A DNA stretch of 64,000 nucleotides, from the NCBI RefSeq assembly GCF_000416985.1, contig NZ_ATDL01000015.1, forward strand, positions 868,001 to 932,000, in the 5' to 3' direction. The notes beneath the pieces are model-generated. The model worked only from the letters and a program-made list of their open reading frames with translations. It was not told the origin of the DNA and ran no database searches. A program made the position numbers and the translations under genes. Origin of the DNA: Sphingobacterium paucimobilis HER1398. GTDB lineage: Bacteria; Bacteroidota; Bacteroidia; Sphingobacteriales; Sphingobacteriaceae. Of the stretch, positions 35,506 through 44,119 are shown piece by piece (positions within the stretch are counted from its first letter, which is position 1; the number at the start of each line of letters is the position of its first letter).

Positions 35506-37290
35506 CTACATCCGCTCCGGAACCTCAATTCCCAAAAGACGCATGCTCTCTGCGATGATACGAGATGCTGCTACCGATAGATGGAGGCGGAATGTCTTGA
35601 CATCTTCTTGCTCCGCTTTAAGGATACTCTCCTCATGATAAAATTTATTGTACAGCTTTGCCAACTCATAGGCATAGTTTGCCAACTGAGCCGGACTGAA
35701 TTCCTTTGCCGCCATTTCGATTACTGTCGGGTAATTCGCTAAAGCTTGAATCAGATCTCTTTCGTACGAAGAGAATGACGATGGTACTAAGCGAGGCACG
35801 GCACTGTCAAAAGCAGCCTTACGCAACACCGATTTGATACGTGCGTGCGTATACTGAATAAATGGTCCCGTATGTCCTTGAAAATCGACCGATTCTTTGG
35901 GATCAAATAACAATCTCTTTTTAGGATCTACCTTGAGCAAGAAATATTTGAGTGCTCCCATACCTATCGTATTGTAAAGCGACGCCTTTTCTTCTTCTTC
36001 AAATCCTTCTGTTTTCCCCAATTCTTCTGTACGCTCCTTAGCCGTATCGATCATTTCCTCCATCAGGTCATCAGCGTCGACCACCGTCCCTTCCCGGGAT
36101 TTCATCTTGCCCGATGGCAGATCGACCATTCCGTAGGAAAGGTGGAACAATCCGTCTGCCCAGGTTTTTCCCAACTTTTTCAAGATGGCGAACAGCACTT
36201 TGAAATGATAGTCCTGCTCATTTCCTACTACATACATCGACTCATCCATGTGGAACTCGTCGTATTTGAGCTGAGCCGTTCCTAGATCCTGTGTAATGTA
36301 TACCGAAGTACCGTCACCACGCAGCACCAGTTTTTGATCCAATCCTTCATCTGTCAGATCGATCCATACGGAATTGTCTTCTTTTTTGAAGAAGACATCC
36401 TTCTCCAACCCCTCTTGTATGATATCTTTTCCCAAAAGGTACGTATTCGACTCGTAGTAATACTTATCAAAGTCTACTCCCAGCTGTTTGTATGTTTTAG
36501 CAAACCCATCATATACCCATCCGTTCATCGTCTTCCACAACGAGATCACCTCCTCATCACCGGCCTCCCACTGTTGCAACATGGTCTGTGCAGCCTTCAT
36601 CAAGGGAGCATTCTTTTTTGCATCATCTTCCGACTGTCCCTCAGCTTTCAAGGCCTCGATCTCCTTTTTATATTCTTTATCGAATACCACATAGTACTTA
36701 CCCACCAAGTGGTCACCTTTCATGCCAGCAGATTCTGGTGTCTCTCCATTCCCGTAACGCTGCCAAGCCAACATCGACTTACAGATATGAATTCCCCTAT
36801 CGTTCACTAGGTTAGCTTTGACAACATCATAACCGTAGGCTTTCAAAATCTCTGCTACCGAGTAACCTAAGAGGTTGTTACGGATATGTCCCAGATGCAA
36901 TGGTTTATTGGTATTTGGCGAAGAATACTCCACCATAAGTTTCTTCCCATTTTTTGCAAACTGGCCAAAACCGTCCTGCAATATGGTCTCATTCAGCATT
37001 GCTATCCAATACTCGTCGGACAAGCTTATATTCAAAAATCCCTTGATAACATTATACCCTGCGATTTCGGAAATACGATCCTGCAGATACGCACCGATCT
37101 CCATCCCAGTCTGCTCTGGTGACTTCTTCGAAAATCGTGTGACCGGAAATGTGACAATAGTAATTTGCCCCTCAAATTCCTTGCGTGTTTCCTGCAAAGT
37201 GATCTGAGATTCCGGAATATCGGCGTCATAAAGTGACTTTACCGCCGCTACAGTCTCTTGGACGAGCGTAAGTTGTATAGAGTTAGCCAT
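35506..37290 (-). CDS. argS: Arginyl-tRNA synthetase
   Basis: The 594-residue class I synthetase has an N-terminal additional domain (about 1-115). The HIGH-type motif is HLGH at 132-135 (SSPNTNKPLHLGHIRNN), and the KMSKS-type motif appears as GKMKSREGTVVDADDL. The C-terminal anticodon-binding domain ends LSVAASRIIAESMRLLGIEVPERM. The charge of tRNA-Arg occurs in the cytoplasm. It is the first of three minus-strand genes, diverging from an arginine-decarboxylase-like gene. An 18-bp palindrome sits directly at its start. Confidence 0.97.
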   Translation of the reverse strand: MANSIQLTLVQETVAAVKSLYDADIPESQITLQETRKEFEGQITIVTFPVTRFSKKSPEQTGMEIGAYLQDRISEIAGYNVIKGFLNISLSDEYWIAMLNETILQDGFGQFAKNGKKLMVEYSSPNTNKPLHLGHIRNNLLGYSVAEILKAYGYDVVKANLVNDRGIHICKSMLAWQRYGNGETPESAGMKGDHLVGKYYVVFDKEYKKEIEALKAEGQSEDDAKKNAPLMKAAQTMLQQWEAGDEEVISLWKTMNGWVYDGFAKTYKQLGVDFDKYYYESNTYLLGKDIIQEGLEKDVFFKKEDNSVWIDLTDEGLDQKLVLRGDGTSVYITQDLGTAQLKYDEFHMDESMYVVGNEQDYHFKVLFAILKKLGKTWADGLFHLSYGMVDLPSGKMKSREGTVVDADDLMEEMIDTAKERTEELGKTEGFEEEEKASLYNTIGMGALKYFLLKVDPKKRLLFDPKESVDFQGHTGPFIQYTHARIKSVLRKAAFDSAVPRLVPSSFSSYERDLIQALANYPTVIEMAAKEFSPAQLANYAYELAKLYNKFYHEESILKAEQEDVKTFRLHLSVAASRIIAESMRLLGIEVPERM

Positions 37291-37292
37291 GT

Positions 37293-37310
37293 AAATATTA
37301 TGTAATATTT
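37293..37310. promoter_or_regulatory. 18-bp palindrome at the argS start
   Basis: AAATATTA and TAATATTT separated by TG form a perfect inverted repeat beginning 3 bases upstream of the argS ATG. In RNA it could close a hairpin over the start codon; as DNA it could bind a regulator. Its high AT content makes chance possible. Confidence 0.3.
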
Positions 37311-37352
37311 GTATCTCTCTGATAATGAACTAGAAAAATAACACCCAAAGTG

Positions 37353-37383
37353 TTTAGGTATTCATTATGAAAGTATATCTTTG
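37353..37383 (+). promoter_or_regulatory. Promoter of the arginine-decarboxylase-like gene
   Basis: TTTA (37353-37356), exactly 19 bases and TATCTTTG (37376-37383) match the Bacteroidota consensus with one mismatch. The predicted start is only about 10 bases before the ATG at 37400. Confidence 0.65.
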
Positions 37384-37399
37384 CCAAAAATAATAAAAA

Positions 37400-38791
37400 A
37401 TGCAGAGCTATCAGGAATTTCTTGACTTAAGTGTTGGTTTTCCGCAAGACGGATTCGAAATAATCGACGACGAATTGTACTTCCATGATTTGAATTTGAT
37501 GGAAATGATAGAGACGTATGGCACTCCCTTGCGGTTTACCTATCTACCTATAATCAGCAAAAAAATTCAACAGGCGAAGATTCTTTTTCAAACCGCTATC
37601 CTTAAACACGATTATAGAGGGTCGTACAAGTATTGTTATTGTACCAAGTCTTCGCACTTCAAGCATATCGTAGAGGAAGCCCTTAAAAACGACATCCACT
37701 TGGAAACCTCGTCGGCCTTTGACATGCCGATGATCGATTCTTTGGAACGCGCCGGTACGGTGACCAAAGACATTACTGTCATCTGTAATGGTTTTAAGAC
37801 TTATCAGTACAAACAGTACATCATCGACATGATCCATGATGGGTATACCAATATCATTCCGGTATTGGACAACAAGGAAGAGTTTAACCTGTATGATGAT
37901 GAGATCGAGCTGGATCAACCCTGTGCATTGGGTATCCGTATTGCATCCGAAGAACAGCCTGATTCGCAGTTTTATACTTCGCGCCTCGGGATACGTATCG
38001 AAGATGTGATCGATTTTTACAACAATAAAATAGCAGACAACCCCAACTTTAAAGTAAAGCTGCTGCACTTCTTTATCAATTCTGGTATTTCGGACACACC
38101 GTATTACTGGAACGAATTGGAGAAATACGTAACCTTGTATTGTAAGTTCAAAAAGGTAAATCCCGATCTGGACACCTTAGATATTGGTGGCGGCATGCCG
38201 TTCAAAGACTCGTTGGTACACGATTTCGATTACGAATACATGGTCAATGAGATCGTGAACCGCATCAAACAGATCTGTGCGCACCACGAGGTCATGGAAC
38301 CGGATATCATCACCGAGTTCGGAAAATATACGGTAGCTGAGGCTTCCGGTATACTTTACAAAGTATTGGGCCGTAAGCTACAGAATGACCGTGAAAAATG
38401 GTTTATGATCGATGGTTCATTCATCACCAACCTACCCGATGTGTGGGCATTGAACCAAAAATACATTCTGTTACCAATCAACAACTGGGATTCGGAATAC
38501 GAACGGGTCAATCTCGGAGGCATCACTTGCGATGGCCAGGATTACTACAACCAAGAGGCACACATGAACTCCGTGTTTATGCCTAAGACACGTAAAGTAC
38601 AGTATTTAGGATTCTTCCACACGGGTGCTTACCAAGATGTATTGAGTGGCTATGGAGGTATACACCACTGTTTACTGCCATCACCTAAGCACGTAATTAT
38701 CCGTCGTAATAGAGACGAAACATTCAACTACGAAGTATTTGGCGAGGAGCAAAACTCCAAACAAGTCATGAAACTTTTAGGATATCAATAG
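37400..38791 (+). CDS. speA: Arginine decarboxylase-like PLP enzyme (fold III, short form)
   Basis: The 463-residue protein shows the fold III barrel with the PLP lysine at Lys83 (YKYCYCTKSSHF). It has the glycine-rich phosphate site LDIGGGMPF, and the second-half residues NLGGITCDGQDYYNQEAHM including the substrate Asp in CDGQD. It is shorter than E. coli SpeA (about 658) but fits the form common in Bacteroidota. It probably makes agmatine for polyamines. Head-to-head placement with argS links two arginine-using genes. Diaminopimelate or other fold III decarboxylases are less likely. Confidence 0.85.
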   Translation: MQSYQEFLDLSVGFPQDGFEIIDDELYFHDLNLMEMIETYGTPLRFTYLPIISKKIQQAKILFQTAILKHDYRGSYKYCYCTKSSHFKHIVEEALKNDIHLETSSAFDMPMIDSLERAGTVTKDITVICNGFKTYQYKQYIIDMIHDGYTNIIPVLDNKEEFNLYDDEIELDQPCALGIRIASEEQPDSQFYTSRLGIRIEDVIDFYNNKIADNPNFKVKLLHFFINSGISDTPYYWNELEKYVTLYCKFKKVNPDLDTLDIGGGMPFKDSLVHDFDYEYMVNEIVNRIKQICAHHEVMEPDIITEFGKYTVAEASGILYKVLGRKLQNDREKWFMIDGSFITNLPDVWALNQKYILLPINNWDSEYERVNLGGITCDGQDYYNQEAHMNSVFMPKTRKVQYLGFFHTGAYQDVLSGYGGIHHCLLPSPKHVIIRRNRDETFNYEVFGEEQNSKQVMKLLGYQ

Positions 38792-38793
38792 TT

Positions 38794-38828
38794 AACCAAA
38801 AAGGAGCTTTAAAAGCTCCTTTTTGGTT
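38794..38828. terminator. Terminator between the decarboxylase and the M23-like gene
   Basis: The stem AACCAAAAAGGAGCTTT paired with AAAGCTCCTTTTTGGTT has almost no loop and lies between convergent stops at 38791 and 38835. It can work in both directions. Confidence 0.9.
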
Positions 38829-38834
38829 TCTATA

Positions 38835-39764
38835 TCATTTCCCATTATACTTCTTTATTTCCTTCTTACTCATTTCTTTGGTGATAACCTCTGGACTGAG
38901 CGATGCCGTATATTTCGCATCTTTCGTCAAGACAATAGCTTCCGTCCCCACATCAAAGAGTGGTGTAATAAAACCATAGAAACTAGTCGAATTCGTAATA
39001 TTCTTTCCTTCATTCGCACCCAGATCCGCAGACTTGAGATACATCAACATAAAACTCACAGAATACCCATTACTACCCCGTTTTACATTGCGAGCTATCA
39101 CTTGTCCAGGAAATACAGTCGCCCCTAACTCCACCTGAACACTTCCATTACTCAACCCATCATATTTCAATAGTGATCCATCCTTATGTTCGACGGTAAT
39201 ACTGTTCGTACTCGAACTATATTCCTTATCCTCTAGCACTGAATCGTCATGTCGATCGTTTATTTCTACCACAATTCCTTTGCGTGAAGCGACGACCTCC
39301 TGCTGATCCGTCGTATAAAAATGGTAGACCTTCCAATCATCAGGTGTCGTATTTCCAAAATACCTAGCACTCAAAAAACCAGCTTCGCGTGCATAGACCT
39401 CCGTCCCCACCTTAAAAGGAATTGCGTATACAAATGTCGGATCTACCTTAGGCATCAAGCGTCCTCTGATATAACGGTAACTATACGAAAAGTCAATTCC
39501 ATTATCTTTATTCATAGGCTTCAAGGTCATCAACGTGCCTGAGTATCCCTCTGCTCTATAGATATTCGTTGGAACAGCAGAATTACTGAGCGATTTAAAT
39601 TTTAAGTTGACCGTCATCGTTCCTGGATCATCTTTCTCAAAACTCAAATCCACCGATTTATCATCATTACGTTTCGAACTCATTCTGAGCGCACTTTCCT
39701 GTCCCAGTACACATGAAGACATACTAAGATACAGCGCACAGCATAAAATATTTCTAAATTTCAT
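38835..39764 (-). CDS. M23/LytM-fold exported protein lacking the zinc ligands
   Basis: The product has a signal peptide (MKFRNILCCALYLSMSSCVLGQ). The second half resembles the LytM beta-roll: EVVASRKGIVVEIND, NSITVEHKDGSLLKYDGLSNGSVQVELGATVFPGQVIAR and a final YSVSFMLMYL strand. In active M23 peptidases the strands carry HxxxD, an HL after the YxHL turn and a final HxH. Here these read without the histidines (KYDGL and VSFMLMY), so zinc binding and peptidoglycan cleavage are unlikely. It could be a regulatory or structural homologue. Identification is by pattern only. Confidence 0.6.
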   Translation of the reverse strand: MKFRNILCCALYLSMSSCVLGQESALRMSSKRNDDKSVDLSFEKDDPGTMTVNLKFKSLSNSAVPTNIYRAEGYSGTLMTLKPMNKDNGIDFSYSYRYIRGRLMPKVDPTFVYAIPFKVGTEVYAREAGFLSARYFGNTTPDDWKVYHFYTTDQQEVVASRKGIVVEINDRHDDSVLEDKEYSSSTNSITVEHKDGSLLKYDGLSNGSVQVELGATVFPGQVIARNVKRGSNGYSVSFMLMYLKSADLGANEGKNITNSTSFYGFITPLFDVGTEAIVLTKDAKYTASLSPEVITKEMSKKEIKKYNGK

Positions 39765-39950
39765 ATGTAAATAATTTGTCTTTTATCTATCATATGGAAT
39801 ATCCAAAGTATTTTCATTGGTCTTTGTGTAGCCTGTACTACATGGATATTTCATAATTTCTGTTATAAATCTTTAAGATAACTAAAATCATTAAATTATT
39901 CAAAACCTTAAGAACCAAAAATCTACTATAAAAAAAATAGCCGATTTTAA

Positions 39951-40022
39951 TTATTTCATCTGATAGCCCAGTCCTACGATGAACTGCAAGAAAGATTCTA
40001 ACCATAGTTTAAATCTCCCTAC
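39951..40022 (-). pseudogene. C-terminal remnant of an outer-membrane barrel or exported protein gene
   Basis: A 23-codon frame with stop ends ...FLQFIVGLGYQMK. The alternating hydrophobic strand and aromatic-rich end look like the last beta strand of an outer-membrane barrel. There is no start codon and the frame is closed upstream by a stop at 40023. Its last 16 bases are identical to the end of the phosphoesterase gene at 40782 (which ends GLDYQMK). It may be a displaced 3' end rather than a decayed gene. Confidence 0.45.
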
Positions 40023-40039
40023 TTAATAAATACCTTAGA

Positions 40040-40666
40040 CTACAAAGAAGCTCCGACACCTACTGAAAAAACTCTGTTTTTAACATTATCAGACCACTTA
40101 AAAGCACTCTCTGCAATGTTAGCTATCCCGATCCAGTAATTGGCTGTCACAGAAAAATGCTTAGCAAATTTAAATCCTGTCAAAAGGTTAATCCCATAGT
40201 CAAAATTTTTCAATGCATTTTTATCATAGATAATTACCGCGCTAGTAGTACCTTTTTCCCCATAGGTATTGGTTCCGTCCATCGCAAAACCTACATAAGG
40301 ACCTCCCCCAAAAAACACATTCCCAACAGTATTCACAGGAGCTTTACCTAAAAAATTAAAGGTAACATTCATCCATTTTGTTTTTTGCTTTATTTCCGCT
40401 GCCCCCCTTACTTGACTCTCTATCAATTTGCTTCCCATCCCTTGAAGGGAGAGTTCCGGATGAAAGTAGAGCTGACCAGCTATACGCGACTCCAAGTAAC
40501 CGGCGAGATAAAAACTAGTTATAGCTTTTGTCGAAGCAAGCAGCTCCGATTCAGCATAACTATAAGACGGAAAACTAACACCTGCTTTAAGACCAAACTC
40601 AGTTTGCCCTTGCGCAGTAAAACCAAGCATTAAAACTCCAAAAACTGACATCAATATAGCTTTCAT
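40040..40666 (-). CDS. Outer-membrane beta-barrel protein (PorT/OmpW-like)
   Basis: The 208-residue protein has a signal peptide (MKAILMSVFGVLMLGFTAQG) followed by strands typical of the small Bacteroidota barrel family (TEFGLKAGVSFPSYSY, YFHPELSLQGMGSKL, WMNVTFNFLGKAPV, VFFGGGPYVGFAMDG). It ends in FSVGVGASL. It is probably an eight-stranded outer-membrane barrel. Function is unknown. It lies between a 16-bp direct repeat, suggesting that it was inserted beside the phosphoesterase gene. Confidence 0.82.
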   Translation of the reverse strand: MKAILMSVFGVLMLGFTAQGQTEFGLKAGVSFPSYSYAESELLASTKAITSFYLAGYLESRIAGQLYFHPELSLQGMGSKLIESQVRGAAEIKQKTKWMNVTFNFLGKAPVNTVGNVFFGGGPYVGFAMDGTNTYGEKGTTSAVIIYDKNALKNFDYGINLLTGFKFAKHFSVTANYWIGIANIAESAFKWSDNVKNRVFSVGVGASL

Positions 40667-40781
40667 TACAAAAAAACATTTAGCAACACCTATATTATAC
40701 TCGAAACATATAGCCCATAGATGTTTCCCTATTCAGTACAGACACTCCATAGGGCTGACATGATATGTGCAAGGTATTTCC

Positions 40782-42773
40782 TTATTTCATCTGATAGTCT
40801 AATCCTTTTGGACGTACCATGGTTTGTTGATATACCCTATTGAAGCGATCGGTAACCTTGATCTGCAAAGTACTCGTTGGTGATGAAGCTTTCACTTTAA
40901 ACATATGAGCAGTCAATGTAGTTACAAAATCTTCCGTTGGCACCGCATTACGGTTCAGCCGCTGTGCCGAATATGAAATAATATGTAGCGGATCACGCAT
41001 CCTCACTCTATTTACCATTAGTGGCAAACCATTTTCCGTTACCTCCACTTTCCATCCTTTATCATAATTCCAGACATTGATCAATACTTCATTATTCTTG
41101 TTGGGATTGGCATATTCGGTAGCATATGTATTCCATTCGCCCCCTACATAGGCAGGAGCGTATTTATCCTTAGTCAAATGCACCTGATTGAGATCATATG
41201 CTCTAAACTGGTAATCCTCTTGCTCACCGATAGCTTTATATTTCCACTTCAGTTCGCGTCCCTGCATTTCCCAAATGCCGTACCCACCTGGGGCGCCGTC
41301 TTTACAGATATGATTTCCTGCATAGCCTACATTCCCTGTCCACCACCATGTAGCACATACAGCGCCCGTATTATGTTCCATAATATGTGGCTTATCATCA
41401 GTCTCTACGTTATAATTAATATGTGTATGCCCCGTCAGCACATGCACCTTGCTAAATCCCTTCAACGCATTCACAAAATCAGCAGCGTTCGAGATACGGT
41501 AACTGGTCGTTTCATTTCCACTGCCATCCAAAGATGGATTGGTATGCAGATGTGCATGCATCGCTATTACAATTGGTGTATTCTTATCAGTAATCGTTGC
41601 CAGATCCTTCTTCAACCATTCGATCTGGTTTTCGACAATTTTGGTATTATAATTTCGTGCATCATTTATATTCAGATATTCGATATTATCCAGCACGATA
41701 TAGTGTACTTTTCCCAGGTTAAAAGAATAATAGGTCGGTCCAATAATATCACGATATTTTTCTTCAGCATCCCAGTCTATGGTAAATTTAGAATCATTAT
41801 CATGATTCCCCATCGTATTGAAAACCAATGCCTCGATCTTGTTCATTTCCGACAGATACTGAGGTAGCGCATAGTTATTCGTGTACCAGTAACTATCCCA
41901 AGTCATATCGCCAAGTGTCAGTGCGTATACTTTATTTCCTGCACCCTTATAGCTTTGAATCGTCTTATTAACATCAGGAAGGAATCCCTTTTGGAATTGA
42001 TTGATATCGTCGGTACGCTTAGCCAAGTGCATATCTCCCAGCACCATGACTGTATGTTTCTCATTATTTACAGCATGAAGTTCAAAATCTTTTATTTCGA
42101 CAATATTAGCTGGTTGATTAAGGCGTTGAAAAAACTGAGGTGCATTCATTGTTGCTGCCACCTCATAGTTACCTGGAATGGAAACAAACACATACTTTCC
42201 TTTTTTAGCAGACGGAAGGTAATAAATCCCATTTTCATCGGTCTTAGCAACTTCAAAACCGTCAGATACGACAACATTGGCCAAACCGACACCAGCAGCA
42301 TACACCACTCCTTTGACCGTCATGCCAGCTTTATCCGGAATATTCGTGTTAAAATATAGGTTAAGCACAGTAGTACCTAGTAAAAATGTCTGAGAACCTC
42401 TCTTCACAGAAATCTTATAACTACCAGACAAGATATCGGCAGGCAATACAAGCACCACATCTTCTGGTGTAACAGTTTTCGCCTCTACGGTACACTTATT
42501 GGGTAAAGCTTCAAATATCAGCTGATCTCCGACAGCAAACCCTTTGCCTTCAATACGTAGCTCTGCTCCTTTGCCCAAATCAATACGGACTGGCAAGTCT
42601 ACCCCTGTAATTCTTAGTTTATCATCTTCCTTGCCCGTATCCGGTATCTCTGGTTCTCCTTCTGGAGCAGCGACAGATTTAGAGCAACTGTATAAATTCA
42701 GGGACAACCCCAATCCGGTGACCAGTGAAGCCTGAATAAAAGAACGTCTATTATAGTGAAATTTCTTTTTCAT
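40782..42773 (-). CDS. Tat-exported calcineurin-like phosphoesterase lipoprotein
   Basis: The 663-residue protein begins with a twin-arginine signal (HYNRRSFIQASLVTGLGL) and a lipobox-like LYSC. An IPT-like Ig domain (about 50-140) and a metallophosphoesterase N-terminal Ig domain (about 150-230) precede the catalytic domain. All five metal motifs are intact: GDMH, LGDMTWD, MGNHDND, MHAHLH and GHTHIN. A C-terminal phosphoesterase domain follows. It hydrolyses a phosphomonoester or diester outside the cytoplasm, with unknown substrate. It is the last gene of the SusC/SusD locus, after a terminator. Confidence 0.9.
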   Translation of the reverse strand: MKKKFHYNRRSFIQASLVTGLGLSLNLYSCSKSVAAPEGEPEIPDTGKEDDKLRITGVDLPVRIDLGKGAELRIEGKGFAVGDQLIFEALPNKCTVEAKTVTPEDVVLVLPADILSGSYKISVKRGSQTFLLGTTVLNLYFNTNIPDKAGMTVKGVVYAAGVGLANVVVSDGFEVAKTDENGIYYLPSAKKGKYVFVSIPGNYEVAATMNAPQFFQRLNQPANIVEIKDFELHAVNNEKHTVMVLGDMHLAKRTDDINQFQKGFLPDVNKTIQSYKGAGNKVYALTLGDMTWDSYWYTNNYALPQYLSEMNKIEALVFNTMGNHDNDSKFTIDWDAEEKYRDIIGPTYYSFNLGKVHYIVLDNIEYLNINDARNYNTKIVENQIEWLKKDLATITDKNTPIVIAMHAHLHTNPSLDGSGNETTSYRISNAADFVNALKGFSKVHVLTGHTHINYNVETDDKPHIMEHNTGAVCATWWWTGNVGYAGNHICKDGAPGGYGIWEMQGRELKWKYKAIGEQEDYQFRAYDLNQVHLTKDKYAPAYVGGEWNTYATEYANPNKNNEVLINVWNYDKGWKVEVTENGLPLMVNRVRMRDPLHIISYSAQRLNRNAVPTEDFVTTLTAHMFKVKASSPTSTLQIKVTDRFNRVYQQTMVRPKGLDYQMK

Positions 42774-42787
42774 TATTAAATACGATT

Positions 42788-42818
42788 AAAAAGCCCGTAA
42801 GAAAACTCTTTACGGGCT
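42788..42818 (-). terminator. Intra-locus terminator before the phosphoesterase gene
   Basis: On the minus strand a 9-bp GC-rich stem (AGCCCGTAA / TTACGGGCT) with a 9-base loop is followed by TTTTTAAT. It sits between the BACON lipoprotein stop (42836) and the phosphoesterase start (42773), so the enzyme would be made at a lower level by read-through or from its own promoter. Confidence 0.8.
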
Positions 42819-42835
42819 ATTAAGGTTGAATTATA

Positions 42836-44116
42836 TTACTTTACTGTAACAACAACGTCATCAATAAAAATACGGTTTGTCGTTTTAGGCCAATTGCCAG
42901 TACGTTGATCAAAAGCTCCTCCCATAAACCAAACTTGAGTCTCAGATGTTGCACCTGTTACCACAAAAGAATAGGTCGCCTCGTGAGCTTTCCATGCCGC
43001 CCTGCACGCATCTATATTAGAGTTCGGATTAGCCAAATTCATGATATCAAACTCCTTTACACTTACTGTCCCTGGTCCATTGACTCCCACTGTAAGCAAA
43101 TAATGATCACTAGTGGCATATCTCACTGCTTTAAAAGTAACCAGCAGATCCTTCGTACGCTGTACATTTTCCAGCTTTGGCGATACCAGATCGGCCCCAT
43201 AGTTAGTACGGCCCAACTTTACAAAACCTGGTCTTGCATAAAGAGAAGCGTATGTACTACCTATCGTTGCATCAGGAGGAATAGTACTGGTCCATCCTTT
43301 AGCGATTTCTGCTGTTGTCCAAGAGCCAATTCTAGTCTCGCCGTCTGTAACGTTAAAAACCTCACTACCATAAGATAACCAGCTAAAGTCCTCTTTTAAA
43401 ACAACATCTCCTGACACCTGTAGTTTTTGACCTTTCTGGTGTATAGGAAATTCGACAGGCTGTTGCTCATCTTCTAAGAAAAAAAGCAAAGAAGCAAATC
43501 GTTCAAGATCAGTATTCTTGCTCACGATGATTTTAACAGGTGTATCACCATTTCCCTCCATTGGTTCTACTGTAGCCCATTCTGGTTGGTCCTCCAGCTC
43601 CAATCGCCATCTGCCCAAAGCACGTACAATATAATTACTGGTGCCACCCGCCTCAGCAACTTCTAGGCCTGATGGAGTACCATCAAAGTATAAAAAAGGA
43701 TCTCCGCTTTTTTGTACTTCTGCGGCAGCCTGTTCAATTTTAAACACCTTATTTTGAAGCTGGCCATCAACTGTAAAGACCAATGTCGTTGCCCGAGCTT
43801 CAAGCGTCCTATTTCTCGCTATCGTCACGGTAAAAGTACCGTCACCACTTCCATCTTCTGGACTTATTTTCACCCAATCAGCTTGAGGCACTTTCCCAAT
43901 ATTCCATTTTCCACTCGCCTTAAACGTATAGGTAGATGCTATTCCTTCGGCCGTTACCTCCATTTTATCTGGAGCATCGACCAGTTCAAAAGATCCATTC
44001 TTGTGGTCATCTTTCTTACAGGAGATAGACAACAGCATAAACATTGTACAAAACGTATAGACTAATTTCGATAGGAGATCCAGTCTCAAATAGGTTGTTG
44101 TTGTTCTAGATTCCAT
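42836..44116 (-). CDS. BACON-domain lipoprotein
   Basis: The 426-residue product has a membrane-leading segment and lipobox (TMFMLLSISCKKDD). Two BACON Ig-like domains follow (about 45-135, with FKASGKWNIGKVPQADWVKISPEDGSGDG, and about 150-235, with RALGRWRLELEDQPEWATVEPMEGNGD). The C-terminal beta domain (about 245-426) is jelly-roll-like (DYLSPKLENVQRTKDLLVTF-type pattern). BACON proteins often bind carbohydrate or mucin-type ligands at the cell surface. It sits 3 bases after the DUF4361-like gene, so it is part of the locus transcript, in the position usually held by a surface glycan-binding protein. Confidence 0.85.
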   Translation of the reverse strand: MESRTTTTYLRLDLLSKLVYTFCTMFMLLSISCKKDDHKNGSFELVDAPDKMEVTAEGIASTYTFKASGKWNIGKVPQADWVKISPEDGSGDGTFTVTIARNRTLEARATTLVFTVDGQLQNKVFKIEQAAAEVQKSGDPFLYFDGTPSGLEVAEAGGTSNYIVRALGRWRLELEDQPEWATVEPMEGNGDTPVKIIVSKNTDLERFASLLFFLEDEQQPVEFPIHQKGQKLQVSGDVVLKEDFSWLSYGSEVFNVTDGETRIGSWTTAEIAKGWTSTIPPDATIGSTYASLYARPGFVKLGRTNYGADLVSPKLENVQRTKDLLVTFKAVRYATSDHYLLTVGVNGPGTVSVKEFDIMNLANPNSNIDACRAAWKAHEATYSFVVTGATSETQVWFMGGAFDQRTGNWPKTTNRIFIDDVVVTVK

Positions 44117-44119
44117 AGT

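Larger units (their letters stand above)
39951..40797 (-). repeat. 16-bp direct repeat pair flanking the barrel gene
   Basis: TTATTTCATCTGATAG occurs at 39951-39966 and again at 40782-40797, 831 bases apart, with weaker similarity in the next 8 bases. Each copy covers the stop codon and last residues (YQMK) of a reading frame on the minus strand. The interval contains only the barrel gene 40040-40666. Confidence 0.7.
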
